From assembly GCF_001713375.1 (NCBI RefSeq), contig NZ_CP016449.1, positions 1,984,001 through 2,048,000 on the forward strand: a stretch of 64,000 nucleotides of DNA, given 5' to 3'. Position numbers and translations under genes: made by a program. Each line of letters starts with the position of its first letter. Position 1 is the stretch's first letter. This DNA is from Hydrogenophaga sp. RAC07 (GTDB taxonomy: Bacteria > Pseudomonadota > Gammaproteobacteria > Burkholderiales > Burkholderiaceae_C). Positions 1 to 8,329 of this stretch are shown here, in pieces. The notes beneath the pieces are model-generated. The model made no database searches and was not told where the DNA came from. It was given only the letters and a program-made list of their open reading frames with translations.

Positions 1-16
1 CGGTATGCTCGGGTGC

Positions 17-1738
17 ATGTACGCCGAGTTTTTCGGGCTCAAACAGAGCCCGTTTTCCATTGCACCGGACCCCCGCTACCTCTTCATGAGCGAGCGTCAC
101 CGGGAAGCACTGGCGCATTTGCTCTACGGCATCCGGGGCGGTGGTGGTTTCGTGTTGCTGAGCGGCGAAATCGGCGCCGGCAAGACCACGGTGTGCCGCT
201 GCTTCCTCGAACAGCTGCCCGAGAACTGCCGGGTGGCCTACATCTTCAACCCCAAGCTGACCGTCAGCGACCTGCTCAAGACGATCTGCAGCGAGTTTCA
301 CATCGAGGTGAAGCACGAGGGCATCGGCCCGGCCACCATCAAGGACCATCTCGACCCGCTCAACGCCTACCTGCTGGCCAGCCACGCCCGGGGCGAGCGC
401 AATGTGCTCATCATCGACGAGGCCCAGAACCTCACCCCCTATGTGTTGGAGCAGCTGCGCCTGCTGACCAACCTGGAGACCAGCGAGCGCAAGCTGCTGC
501 AGATCATCCTGATCGGCCAGCCCGAGCTGCGCACCATCCTCGCCAAACCCGAACTCGAACAACTTGCCCAACGGGTGATCGCGCGTTTTCACCTCGGCAC
601 GCTCGACAAGGCCGAAACCCTGCAGTACATCCAGCACCGCATGCAGGTGGCCGGCCTTCGCGGGCCGCTGCCTTTCTCCAAACAGGCGGTGGCGCGCATC
701 CACGACCTGGCCCGCGGCGTGCCCCGGCGCATCAACCTGCTGTGCGACCGCGCGCTGCTCGGTGCCTACGCCGGTGGCGTGCCGCAGGTGGTGGTCGCGG
801 TGGTCGACAAGGCCGCGCGCGAAGTGTTCGAAGGCGAGCTGCCCGGCACCACCCCGCGGAAGTCACCCAACCGCCTGCAGGCCCTGCCCGCCTGGTTGGG
901 CACGCTGGGCGCCGGAGCGCTGGGCGGCGCGCTGGTGGCCGGCGCCATGTTCTGGTGGTGGAGCACATCGCAGCCTGTTGCCCTGCCGCTGGAGACGGGC
1001 GCTGCGACGATGAACACCCCACCCGTTGCCGCGCCAACCGCAGCCCCACCCGAAGCGAACACCCCCGCGGTTGCCAGCACACCCGCTCCAGCCCCGGCCC
1101 CGGCCGATCCGCCACCCGACACGACCCGCCCCGTGACGGAAGGTGCGCCGCCATCGGGGGCCCTCATCAACAACGAGACCGCCGCGTGGCGCGAACTCGG
1201 CCCGCTCTGGGGGCAGTCGCTGAGCGACAGCGACGCCTGCGCCAACGCGCTGGAGCACCAGCTGCAGTGCTACCGCACGAACCGCATGACGCTCAATGGA
1301 CTGCGCCAGCTCAACCGTCCCGGCATCCTGATGCTGCGCGCCGCCGGCCAGCCCGCCGGACGCGCACTGATCACCGGCATGGCTGGCGACAGCGTGATCC
1401 TGCAGGCCGGCGAACAACGCTGGCGCCTGTCCCTGAGCGCGCTGGCGGACCTGTGGCGCGGCGAATTTGCCACCCTCTGGCGCACGCCCCCCGGACACAG
1501 TGGACGACTGGTCGACGGTCTGGAAGGCCCGGCAGCCTTGTGGTTGGGCGAACGCATCGCCAGCCTGCAGGCCCAAGGCCGCGTGCCAGCCTCGGCCAGC
1601 GGCCTGGATGCGCGTGTCAAGGCGTTTCAACGATCACAAGGTGTGGACGCCGCCGGGGTGGCCGGGCCTGTGACCTTCATGCAGGTCAACCTCGCCAGCG
1701 GTGTCGATGAGCCCCGGCTCTTCGCACCCAAGCCCTGA
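17..1738 (+). CDS. gspA: GspA/ExeA-type AAA ATPase of the type II secretion accessory system
   Basis: 573 aa inner-membrane ATPase. In Aeromonas, ExeA works with ExeB to insert or assemble the secretin through the peptidoglycan. The N-terminal AAA domain carries a Walker A (GEIGAGKTT, about residue 50) and a Walker B (NVLIIDEAQN, about 130). A Pro/Ala-rich stretch follows a hydrophobic segment near 300-320 (ends in FWWW). The C-terminal 60 residues resemble a peptidoglycan-binding domain (VKAFQRSQGVDAAGVAGP). The family N-terminus MYAEFFGLKQSPFS favours the ATG at 17 over an in-frame ATG at 5. It sits 15 bases upstream of gspB. Function is from family knowledge; domains are read from the sequence. 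No secretin or other gsp gene is visible here. Confidence 0.88.
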   Translation: MYAEFFGLKQSPFSIAPDPRYLFMSERHREALAHLLYGIRGGGGFVLLSGEIGAGKTTVCRCFLEQLPENCRVAYIFNPKLTVSDLLKTICSEFHIEVKHEGIGPATIKDHLDPLNAYLLASHARGERNVLIIDEAQNLTPYVLEQLRLLTNLETSERKLLQIILIGQPELRTILAKPELEQLAQRVIARFHLGTLDKAETLQYIQHRMQVAGLRGPLPFSKQAVARIHDLARGVPRRINLLCDRALLGAYAGGVPQVVVAVVDKAAREVFEGELPGTTPRKSPNRLQALPAWLGTLGAGALGGALVAGAMFWWWSTSQPVALPLETGAATMNTPPVAAPTAAPPEANTPAVASTPAPAPAPADPPPDTTRPVTEGAPPSGALINNETAAWRELGPLWGQSLSDSDACANALEHQLQCYRTNRMTLNGLRQLNRPGILMLRAAGQPAGRALITGMAGDSVILQAGEQRWRLSLSALADLWRGEFATLWRTPPGHSGRLVDGLEGPAALWLGERIASLQAQGRVPASASGLDARVKAFQRSQGVDAAGVAGPVTFMQVNLASGVDEPRLFAPKP

Positions 1739-1753
1739 GACGCCCCAAACCGC

Positions 1754-2479
1754 ATGTCCTACATCCTTGACGCACTGCAACGGGCCGAAGCCGAGCGAGA
1801 GCGCGGGCGTGTGCCCGGTCTGAAGAGCCAGCTCGTGCCCCCCGCCGGGCGCGGCCGCGCGAACGGCGCGCGCTTTCGCCCTTGGCACGCGCTGGTGGGC
1901 CTCCTGGTGTTCTTGCTGGCACTGGTTGCGCTGGGCGCCTGGTGGTGGGCGGGCAATGAGGAGATGACCCCGGCCGCCAGCGCGCCGATCGCTGCGCAGC
2001 CCGACACCGCGATCGTTGCAGCACCTGCACCAGCCGCGCCCGTTCAGCCCCCGGCACCCACCAGCACCCCGGAGCGCATCACCCCGCCCCCCCAACCGGT
2101 GCAGCCCATCCTGGCGCCGCCGCGTCCCGCACCTTCGCCGCCTGCAGCGCCTGCAGCAGCGGCCTCCAGCGCTGCAGCGCCGGCTGCGTCCCCGGCGCCC
2201 GCGGTGGCAGCAAAAGGCACCACGCCGCCCGCCTCACCGCCAGCCAGCACCGCAGTGCCCAGCTTTGGCGAACTCAGCGCCGAAGCGCGCGCGCAGTTGC
2301 CAGCCGTCAACCTGAGTGGCTCCACCTACTCGCAGAACCCGGCGCTGCGCATGCTGATCGCCAACGGCAAGGTGGTGCAGGAGGGCCAGGACATCGCGCC
2401 CGGTCTGCGGCTGGAAACCATCGGCCCCCGCAGCGCGGTGCTCAACCACCAGGGCCTTCGCTACAGCATCGGTTATTGA
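1754..2479 (+). CDS. gspB: GspB/ExeB-like general secretion pathway protein B
   Basis: 241 aa. The start MSYILDALQRAEAERERG is the hallmark of GspB-family proteins. One transmembrane segment lies near residues 38-58 (ends GAWWWAG). A roughly 110-residue Pro/Ala linker, likely spanning the periplasm, leads to a C-terminal domain (about 170-241) with the typical ALRMLIANGKVVQEGQ core and a terminal YSIGY. It probably forms the GspAB complex with the preceding ATPase. Only 15 bases separate the two genes, so co-transcription is expected. The linker is low-complexity and evolves fast, so identity rests on the two ends. Confidence 0.86.
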   Translation: MSYILDALQRAEAERERGRVPGLKSQLVPPAGRGRANGARFRPWHALVGLLVFLLALVALGAWWWAGNEEMTPAASAPIAAQPDTAIVAAPAPAAPVQPPAPTSTPERITPPPQPVQPILAPPRPAPSPPAAPAAAASSAAAPAASPAPAVAAKGTTPPASPPASTAVPSFGELSAEARAQLPAVNLSGSTYSQNPALRMLIANGKVVQEGQDIAPGLRLETIGPRSAVLNHQGLRYSIGY

Positions 2480-2482
2480 GGC

Positions 2483-3112
2483 ATGGGACATCTCACCCAG
2501 GGCACCGTGCTGGAGGTTCGAGCGCTGTGCTTCAGCTGGCCCGGCGTGCCGCTGTTTGACCACCTGAACCTGGTGCTGCCCGCCGGCCTGTCGGTGGTCT
2601 CTGGCGAAGAAAGCTGCGGAAAGACCACGCTCTTGCGCCTGCTCGCAGGCGATCTGTCTCCCGACAGCGGATCCATCGAGTTGAACGGCTCTGATGATCA
2701 ACCGCCGGGCACGCAGGTGTTTCGCACCGAGCCGCGCAGCGACGCGCTCGATGCGATCAGTGCCCAGACCTGGTGGGACGGCCTGCCAGCGCGCTACCCG
2801 AACTTCAATGTGCGCCAGGCACGTGAGCTGGCTCACGGCTTTGCGCTGGAGCCTCACATCGAAAAGCCGATGTACATGCTCTCTGCCGGCAGCAAACGCA
2901 AGGTCTGGCTGTGTGCGGCCTTTGCCGCCGGCACCCCCCTCACCTTGATCGACGAACCTTTTGCTGCGCTGGACATGGTCTCCATCCGCTTTCTGAACGG
3001 CCTGCTGGAGGAAGCGTCCAGCCATCGCGACCGCGCCTGGGTGCTGGCCGATCACGCGCCGCCCGAGGGGCTTGTGCTGAGGACACAACTGGTTCTGCCT
3101 GCGCCCGATTGA
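2483..3112 (+). CDS. Stand-alone ABC transporter ATP-binding protein
   Basis: 209 aa single nucleotide-binding domain starting 3 bases after gspB. The P-loop is present in variant form (GEESCGKTT, about residue 40). The signature is also variant (LSAGSKRKVWL, about 133), and Walker B plus D-loop read LTLIDEPFAALD. A switch His is in LADHAPP. A clear Q-loop is hard to find, and no permease gene is adjacent. The size resembles small CcmA-like or YbbL-like ATPases. The transported substrate is unknown. Tight spacing suggests it is read with gspAB, but I know of no functional link. Confidence 0.78.
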   Translation: MGHLTQGTVLEVRALCFSWPGVPLFDHLNLVLPAGLSVVSGEESCGKTTLLRLLAGDLSPDSGSIELNGSDDQPPGTQVFRTEPRSDALDAISAQTWWDGLPARYPNFNVRQARELAHGFALEPHIEKPMYMLSAGSKRKVWLCAAFAAGTPLTLIDEPFAALDMVSIRFLNGLLEEASSHRDRAWVLADHAPPEGLVLRTQLVLPAPD

Positions 3113-3222
3113 TTTTCCCTATTCAGTTCTACGACATGGGTATCGCCAAACTCGACATGGACGCCAGCCCGCTGAACTTTTAAATTTTTCTCCATCGACA
3201 AAACGGTCAACGGAGGAAGTCC

Positions 3223-4068
3223 ATGTCACCCAAACAACCCGCTCGCAACCCCTGGCGCACCAACGCGCTGCCCTCGCCCGCACACACATTCCATTCAACC
3301 AAAGCCCCCAACAGCGCTTTCAACACCGGCTTTCGCGAATGGCTGCGCAAGATCACGTCCACCACGGATGACGCCACCAGATTGGCCTGTGAACAGCTCC
3401 GGCTGGAACAGGTGAAAAAGATGATCGGTGACCTGCTCGGGGCGCACGTGTCCGACATGTCGGCTCGCGACCTCAGGGTCTACCTGCGGATCGTGCTGGC
3501 CTCGCAAATCGACAGTGTTCGCGAGGTGCGCTTTGAGTGTTTTGACCTGATGTGCCGCAAGATCAGCGAGCAGGTGGCTGTGCGCCAGCTGCAGCAGCTG
3601 GACAACCTGATCGCCTGTGGCGCAAGGCGGCCCGCCTCAGCGGGTGCCCTGCCCCACAGCGCCCAGCGGACTGTGCGCAGCGCCACTGGCCACCGGCTCT
3701 TCGGCCACCGCCGAAAGAAATTCCCGCAGTTGCAAACGCAGCCACCGGTGCGGCTTGCTGTTGTGGGTTCGTTGGTGCCAGATCATGTTGACCGGCATCG
3801 TGGGCCATTCAAAGTCGGTGGGCAGGGGCACCGAGCGGATGCGCGGATTGCTGCGCTCCAGCTGTCTGGCCTGCTGGCGGCTGGTGGTCACCAGCCGGTC
3901 GGTGCGGGCGAGCAGCTCCGAACACAGGTGCCAGGAATTCACGATGGTGGTCTTGCGCGGGGGGAAACCGCGCGCTTCCAGTTCCAGGTCGATGGGGCTG
4001 CGGCGTCCCCCATGGCGCTTGAGGAAGGTGATCAGCAAATGCTCCTCGGCCTGGTACTGCGCCAGTGA
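3223..4068 (+). CDS. Unrecognised protein; 3' half antisense to the LysR gene
   Basis: Open frame of 281 codons with a strong ribosome site (cggaggaag, 7-12 bases upstream). Residues 1 to about 130 look like a genuine soluble helical protein: a Ser/Pro-rich start, then an amphipathic region with LRVYLRIVLASQIDSV and CFDLMCRKISEQVAV. From base 3637 the frame is exactly antisense to the 3' end of the minus-strand LysR gene, and the predicted residues become His/Gly/Gln-rich, as expected of a shadow frame. Either the gene ends in a real 144-residue overlap, or a frameshift or stop-codon loss extended it. I recognise no family. The N-terminal part is moderately supported; the tail is doubtful. 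Confidence 0.5.
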   Translation: MSPKQPARNPWRTNALPSPAHTFHSTKAPNSAFNTGFREWLRKITSTTDDATRLACEQLRLEQVKKMIGDLLGAHVSDMSARDLRVYLRIVLASQIDSVREVRFECFDLMCRKISEQVAVRQLQQLDNLIACGARRPASAGALPHSAQRTVRSATGHRLFGHRRKKFPQLQTQPPVRLAVVGSLVPDHVDRHRGPFKVGGQGHRADARIAALQLSGLLAAGGHQPVGAGEQLRTQVPGIHDGGLARGETARFQFQVDGAAASPMALEEGDQQMLLGLVLRQ

Positions 4069-4632
4069 GAGCGTGTCTCCGATGCGGGGATGGTCCACGG
4101 CCACGCAGCAGTGGGTGATGTGGAAATGTTTGACGGTCTCGCGGTACAGATCGCGCGCATCGGCGGGCGGCTCGTAGTGGCTGCACACCACATCGACCGC
4201 GCCTGCGCGCAGCGCGTCCACATCGGCCGGCCCATTGGCGGGCGCGTGGATGTCCAGTCCCAGCTTGGGCGCCTTGCGGGTGATGCTGCGGTAGAGCTCG
4301 GCGAGTTCGGTCTCACCAAACGCGTCGTAGCACGACATGATGATGTGCGAGTCGCACTCCAGCGGATTGAACATCCAGGCGTTGTTGCTCACGTCTTTCC
4401 ACAGCTCGACCATCTGCTGAAACACGCCGTAAGCGCCGTCGGCGTAGGGGGTGAGTTGGTAGCGGTTTTTCTCGCGCACGCACAGGTCGTCGTTGAGCAC
4501 GTTGCGCAAGCGGGTGAGCGCCTGGCTGGCGGCCGAGGGCGTGATGTTCATGCGCGATGCCGCTTCGGTCAGGCTCTGGCTCTCGATCAGTTCGCAGAAC
4601 AAGGCCAGCTGTTTGATGTCGACGTTTTTCAT
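3637..4632 (-). CDS. LysR-family transcriptional regulator
   Basis: 331 aa. N-terminal winged helix-turn-helix (residues 5-65: LALFCELIESQSLTEAASRM, then TPSAASQALTRLR), followed by a periplasmic-binding-protein-like effector domain (about 95-305). It is divergent from the catalase-like gene, with a 188-base gap typical of a LysR regulator and its target, so I infer it controls that gene and itself. It is not an evident OxyR: the sequence lacks an obvious OxyR-type Cys pair in the expected context. The ligand is unknown. The C-terminal 20 residues (GAAHSPLGAVGQGTR) are low-complexity and overlap the antisense frame of the neighbouring plus-strand gene. Confidence 0.87.
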   Translation of the reverse strand: MKNVDIKQLALFCELIESQSLTEAASRMNITPSAASQALTRLRNVLNDDLCVREKNRYQLTPYADGAYGVFQQMVELWKDVSNNAWMFNPLECDSHIIMSCYDAFGETELAELYRSITRKAPKLGLDIHAPANGPADVDALRAGAVDVVCSHYEPPADARDLYRETVKHFHITHCCVAVDHPRIGDTLSLAQYQAEEHLLITFLKRHGGRRSPIDLELEARGFPPRKTTIVNSWHLCSELLARTDRLVTTSRQQARQLERSNPRIRSVPLPTDFEWPTMPVNMIWHQRTHNSKPHRWLRLQLREFLSAVAEEPVASGAAHSPLGAVGQGTR

Positions 4633-4768
4633 GAATCCACCCTCCCGTTGCGAAACAGGGGCGGATCATACTTTTTAACTACTGGAGGTCAACATAGGTG
4701 CGGGACACGCGGCCAAATAAATACGTTCGGTGGTGTAAGGAGCGGGCGCAACCGTCGACTACCGCACA

Positions 4769-4790
4769 GGTGGTTGCACGGTGCACCACC
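4769..4790. promoter_or_regulatory. Inverted repeat in the lysR-catalase divergent region
   Basis: GGTGGTTGCA, then CG, then GTGCACCACC form a near-perfect hairpin or dyad: arms GTGG(T)TGCA and TGCACCAC with one bulged T. It lies 31-52 bases upstream of the catalase-like start codon. It could be a regulator-binding dyad or a leader hairpin. I see no matching LysR T-N11-A box with certainty. Confidence 0.4.
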
Positions 4791-4820
4791 GCTGTCACAC
4801 CCACCGAAAGGCCTCCTCCC

Positions 4821-5828
4821 ATGAAACCTCTGTTGCTTGCTGCCGCAGCGTCCGCTGCCCTGGGCAGTTCCCTGCTGATTCCCACCGCATTCGCACAAAC
4901 GTCGCTCGCTGAAAGCCAGGTCAACGCGCTCGAAGGCCTGGCCGGCCCACAGCCGGGCTCGCGCCGCTCGGGCGCCAAAGGCATTTGCGCCAGCGGCCAC
5001 TTCATCGGCAACGCCGCCGGACGCGAACTCTCGCGCGCGTCGGTCTTCAAGGGCGACAAAATTCCCGTGGTGGCACGTTTCTCGGTCGGTGGCGGCAGCC
5101 CCAAGGCGAGCGACAAGGCCAAATCGGTGCGCGGCCTGGCGCTGCAGTTCCAGTTGCCCGGCGGCGAGCAGTGGCAGATGGCGAACATCTCGGCGCCGGT
5201 GTTCTTCGTGAGCAAGCCCGAGCAGTTCGCGCCTTTTGTGCAGGCCCGCACCGCAGACCCGGCCACCGGCAAGGCCGACCCGGAAAAGATCAAGGCCTTC
5301 AGTGCGGCCAACCCCGACACCACGCGCCAGGGCGCCTATCTCGCGCAAGCGCCGGTGCCGGCCAGTTACGGCACGGTGAACTACTGGGGTGTGAACGCGT
5401 TTGAATTCGAAGCCGCGCCCGGCAAGAGCCGCTTCGCGCGCTGGCAGTTCGTGCCTGAGGCAGGTGTGCTCGGGCTCAGCGAAGACCAGCTGAAATCCAT
5501 GGGCGACGAGTTCCTGGCCGGCGAGCTGCGCGAGCGCGTGGGCAAGGCCCCGGTGTCGTTTGACTTCCGGCTGCAACTGGCCGAAGCCGGCGACAACCTG
5601 ACCGACCCCACGCTGACCTGGCCCGACGCACGCCCGGTGGTCTCGGCCGGCAAGCTGGTGATCGACAAGGTGAGCGAGGGCATGGGCGGCGCCTGCGACA
5701 CCATGACCTTCAACCCGCTGGTGCTGCCCGCCGGCATCAAACCGTCGGCCGACCCGGTGCTGAATGCACGGGCCGCGCCCTACGCGATTTCGCTCGGCCG
5801 CCGCCTGGGCGAGGCCGCGAAGAAGTAA
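4821..5828 (+). CDS. Exported catalase-family peroxidase
   Basis: 335 aa small heme catalase-like protein (srpA/KatE-related subfamily), much shorter than monofunctional catalases. A cleavable signal peptide covers residues 1 to about 24 (ending TAFAQ), so it should act in the periplasm. The distal His is His60 (CASGHFIG), the distal Asn is Asn122 (QMANISAPVFF), and the proximal heme-ligand Tyr is Tyr321 (RAAPYAISLGRRL). The ATG at 4821 is chosen because it begins the signal peptide; the frame is open further upstream. Such proteins usually show weak catalase and general peroxidase activity. Its divergent LysR neighbour is the likely regulator. Confidence 0.86.
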   Translation: MKPLLLAAAASAALGSSLLIPTAFAQTSLAESQVNALEGLAGPQPGSRRSGAKGICASGHFIGNAAGRELSRASVFKGDKIPVVARFSVGGGSPKASDKAKSVRGLALQFQLPGGEQWQMANISAPVFFVSKPEQFAPFVQARTADPATGKADPEKIKAFSAANPDTTRQGAYLAQAPVPASYGTVNYWGVNAFEFEAAPGKSRFARWQFVPEAGVLGLSEDQLKSMGDEFLAGELRERVGKAPVSFDFRLQLAEAGDNLTDPTLTWPDARPVVSAGKLVIDKVSEGMGGACDTMTFNPLVLPAGIKPSADPVLNARAAPYAISLGRRLGEAAKK

Positions 5829-5852
5829 GACGGGTCAAAGGTGGGCGGGTGT

Positions 5853-7007
5853 TCAGCGCCCGCCCAGTCCCATGGCGCGCGAGATCACCTCTTTCATGAT
5901 CTCGTTGGTGCCGCCGTAGATGCGCTGCACACGCGCGTCGGCATAGGCCCTTGTGATCGGGTATTCCCACATGTAGCCGTAGCCGCCGAAGAGCTGCACG
6001 CACTCGTCCATCACCTTGCACTGCAGGTCGGAGCACCAGTACTTGGCCATGCTGGCGGTGGCGGTGTCCAGTTTGTCGATGTTCACCAGCTCGCAGCACT
6101 TGTCCACAAACACGCGCGCCACCTGCACCTCGGTCTGCAACTCGGCGAGCTTGTATCGCGTGTTCTGGAACGCCGCCACGGCCTGGCCGAACACCTTGCG
6201 GTCCTTGGTGTATTCGACCGTCCAGTCGATCGCGGCCTGCGCTGCGGCCACGGCTCCGATGGCAATCTGCAGCCGCTCCCAGGGCAACTGCTCCATCAGA
6301 CAGATGAAGCCCTTGCCTTCGCCGCCCAGCAGGTTCTCCGCCGGCACCTTCACGTTGTCGAAAAACAGCTCGGAGGTGTCCTGCGCCTTCATGCCGAGCT
6401 TCTTCAGGCGTTTGCCTTTTTCGAAGCCCGGCATGCCGCGCTCCACGAGCAACAAGCTGGTGCCCTTGGCGCCCGCACCCGGGTCGGTCTTGGCGACCAC
6501 GATCACCAGATCGGCGTGCCAGCCGTTGGTGATGAAGGTCTTGCTGCCGTTGAGCAGATAACTGCCGTCGGCCTGTTTGATGGCTGTGCTCTTCACACCT
6601 TGCAGGTCGCTGCCGGCCGCAGGCTCGCTCATGGCGATGGCACCCACCAGCTCGCCGCTGGCGAGCCTGGGCAGGTACTTTTTCTTCTGTTCTTCGGTGC
6701 CGTAGTGCAGGATGTACGGCGCCACGATCTCGCTGTGCAGACCGAAGCCGATGCCGGTGAAACCGGTGCGCGCGATCTCCTCCATCTGCACCACCGAATA
6801 CAGCTTGTCGGCCTCCGAACCGCCGTATGCCTCGGGCAGCGTCATGCACAGGAAACCGTTCTCACCCGCCTTGCTCCACACCGCGCGGTCCACATAGCCC
6901 TGCTCTTCCCAGGCCTCGTGGTGCGGTGCGATTTCCTTGTCGACGAACTTGCGGAAGCTGTCGCGAAAGGCTTCGTGGTCGGCGTTGAAGAGGGTGCGTT
7001 CGATCAT
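5853..7007 (-). CDS. Long-chain-type acyl-CoA dehydrogenase
   Basis: 384 aa flavoenzyme performing the first alpha,beta-dehydrogenation of beta-oxidation. Start MIERTLFNADHEAFRDSF. FAD/substrate motifs are visible (AMSEPAAGSDLQG, TFITNGWHADLVIVVAKT). The C-terminal motif reads YGGTNEIMKEVI, so the Glu used by medium- and short-chain enzymes (YEG) is Gly. The Glu in KLAELQTE, in the helix G region, matches the catalytic-base position of the mammalian long-chain enzyme, which the whole C-terminus resembles closely. It is divergent from the thiolase operon and convergent with the catalase gene. Chain-length preference is inferred from similarity, not shown. Confidence 0.92.
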   Translation of the reverse strand: MIERTLFNADHEAFRDSFRKFVDKEIAPHHEAWEEQGYVDRAVWSKAGENGFLCMTLPEAYGGSEADKLYSVVQMEEIARTGFTGIGFGLHSEIVAPYILHYGTEEQKKKYLPRLASGELVGAIAMSEPAAGSDLQGVKSTAIKQADGSYLLNGSKTFITNGWHADLVIVVAKTDPGAGAKGTSLLLVERGMPGFEKGKRLKKLGMKAQDTSELFFDNVKVPAENLLGGEGKGFICLMEQLPWERLQIAIGAVAAAQAAIDWTVEYTKDRKVFGQAVAAFQNTRYKLAELQTEVQVARVFVDKCCELVNIDKLDTATASMAKYWCSDLQCKVMDECVQLFGGYGYMWEYPITRAYADARVQRIYGGTNEIMKEVISRAMGLGGR

Positions 7008-7037
7008 GGTGTCACCTATCAGACTGAGGGCAGGAAT

Positions 7038-7071
7038 TTGACAAAGCAAATGCTTGGCAAAAGTCTATACT
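7038..7071 (+). promoter_or_regulatory. Candidate promoter/operator of the beta-oxidation operon
   Basis: Consensus-like TTGACA at 7038-7043 and TATACT at 7066-7071 occur ahead of the thiolase gene, but 22 bases apart, which is too long for a normal sigma-70 spacer. A perfect inverted repeat (AAGCA-AA-TGCTT, 7044-7055) lies between them. This could be a regulator-remodelled promoter or an operator serving both divergent genes. No experimental support. Confidence 0.38.
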
Positions 7072-7105
7072 GATTCGCGGCATCCGCCTTCCCCCAGGAG
7101 ACACC

Positions 7106-8311
7106 ATGAGCGAAGCATTTCTTTTTGATGCCGTGCGCACACCGCGCGGCAAGGGCAAGAAAGACGGCAGCCTGCACGAGGTCAAGCCGATCGACCTGCT
7201 CGCAGGCGTGTTGACCCATCTGCAGCAGCGCAACGGCTTCGACACCGCGGCGGTGGACGACGTGGTGATGGGCGTGGTCTCGCCCATTGGCGAACAAGGC
7301 TCGGTGATTGCCAAGGTGGCCGCGCTCAAGGCCGGCTGGGACTGGCGCTGCTCCGGCGTGCAGCTCAACCGCTTTTGTGCCTCGGGCCTCGAGGCGGTGA
7401 ACATGGCGGCCATGAAGGTCAAAAGCGGCTGGGAAGACCTGGTGGTCGCCGGCGGCGTGGAAAGCATGAGCCGCGTGCCCATCGGCTCCGACGGCGGCGC
7501 CTGGGCGCAGGATCCGGCCACCAACAGCGACACCCTGTTCGTACCGCAAGGCATTGGTGCGGACCTGATCGCCACGCTCGATGGCTTCACCCGCGACGAC
7601 GTGGACGCCTTCGCCCTCGAATCGCAGAGGCGCGCGGCGGCCGCGCGCGCCGCGGGTTACTTCAAGGGCTCGATCGTGCCCGTCACCGACTTCCTCGGCC
7701 AGACCATCCTGGACGAGGACGAGTTCATCAAGCCACACACCACCCTGGAAGGCCTCGCCGCGCTCAAGCCCGCCTTCGAACAACTCGGCGGCATGGGCTT
7801 TGACGCGGTGGCGCTGCAGCGTTACCCGCAGGTCGAGCGCATCCACCACGTGCACCACGCGGGCAACTCGTCCGGCATCGTCGACGGCGCCACCGCGGTG
7901 CTGATCGGCAGCGAGGTTGCGGGCAAGACGCACGGCCTCACGCCGCGCGCGCGCATCGTCTCGGTGGCGCTCTCGGGCGCCGACCCCACCATCATGCTCA
8001 CCGGGCCCATGCCGGCGGCGCGCAAGGCGCTGGCCAAGGCGGGACTCACCATTGACCAGATCGACCTGTTCGAGGTTAACGAGGCCTTTGCCGCCGTGCC
8101 CATGAAGTTCATGAAAGAGCTGGGCGTGCCGCACGAAAAGGTGAACGTGAACGGCGGCGCGATCGCCATGGGGCATCCACTCGGCGCCACGGGCGCGATG
8201 ATCCTCGGCACCTTGGTGGATGAGTTGCACCGCCGCCAGTTGCGCTACGGCCTGGCCACGCTGTGTGTGGGCGGCGGCATGGGCATCGCAACCATCGTTG
8301 AGCGCGTCTGA
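7106..8311 (+). CDS. Acetyl-CoA C-acyltransferase (thiolase)
   Basis: 401 aa thiolase that cleaves 3-ketoacyl-CoA to acetyl-CoA and a shortened acyl-CoA, or condenses two acetyl-CoA. The nucleophile is Cys91 ([14 protein letters not shown]). The conserved [23 protein letters not shown] (catalytic His) and terminal CVGGGMG (second Cys) motifs are all present. The start ATG follows a ccaggagac ribosome site. It is 18 bases upstream of the FadJ-like gene, so the two likely form an FadA/FadB-type pair. Biosynthetic (PhaA) and degradative thiolases look alike; the neighbours favour beta-oxidation. Confidence 0.9.
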   Translation: MSEAFLFDAVRTPRGKGKKDGSLHEVKPIDLLAGVLTHLQQRNGFDTAAVDDVVMGVVSPIGEQGSVIAKVAALKAGWDWRCSGVQLNRFCASGLEAVNMAAMKVKSGWEDLVVAGGVESMSRVPIGSDGGAWAQDPATNSDTLFVPQGIGADLIATLDGFTRDDVDAFALESQRRAAAARAAGYFKGSIVPVTDFLGQTILDEDEFIKPHTTLEGLAALKPAFEQLGGMGFDAVALQRYPQVERIHHVHHAGNSSGIVDGATAVLIGSEVAGKTHGLTPRARIVSVALSGADPTIMLTGPMPAARKALAKAGLTIDQIDLFEVNEAFAAVPMKFMKELGVPHEKVNVNGGAIAMGHPLGATGAMILGTLVDELHRRQLRYGLATLCVGGGMGIATIVERV

Positions 8312-8329
8312 ACTGGAATCCGAAACCCC

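Noticed and set aside
863..1630. Long minus-strand open frame opposite gspA
   Set aside because: Its composition is that of a GC-rich shadow frame, and the plus-strand gspA has clear family motifs throughout.
5841..7073. 410-codon plus-strand frame over the acyl-CoA dehydrogenase gene
   Set aside because: His/Gln/Val-rich translation with no recognisable motif; it is the antisense of a clearly identified enzyme.
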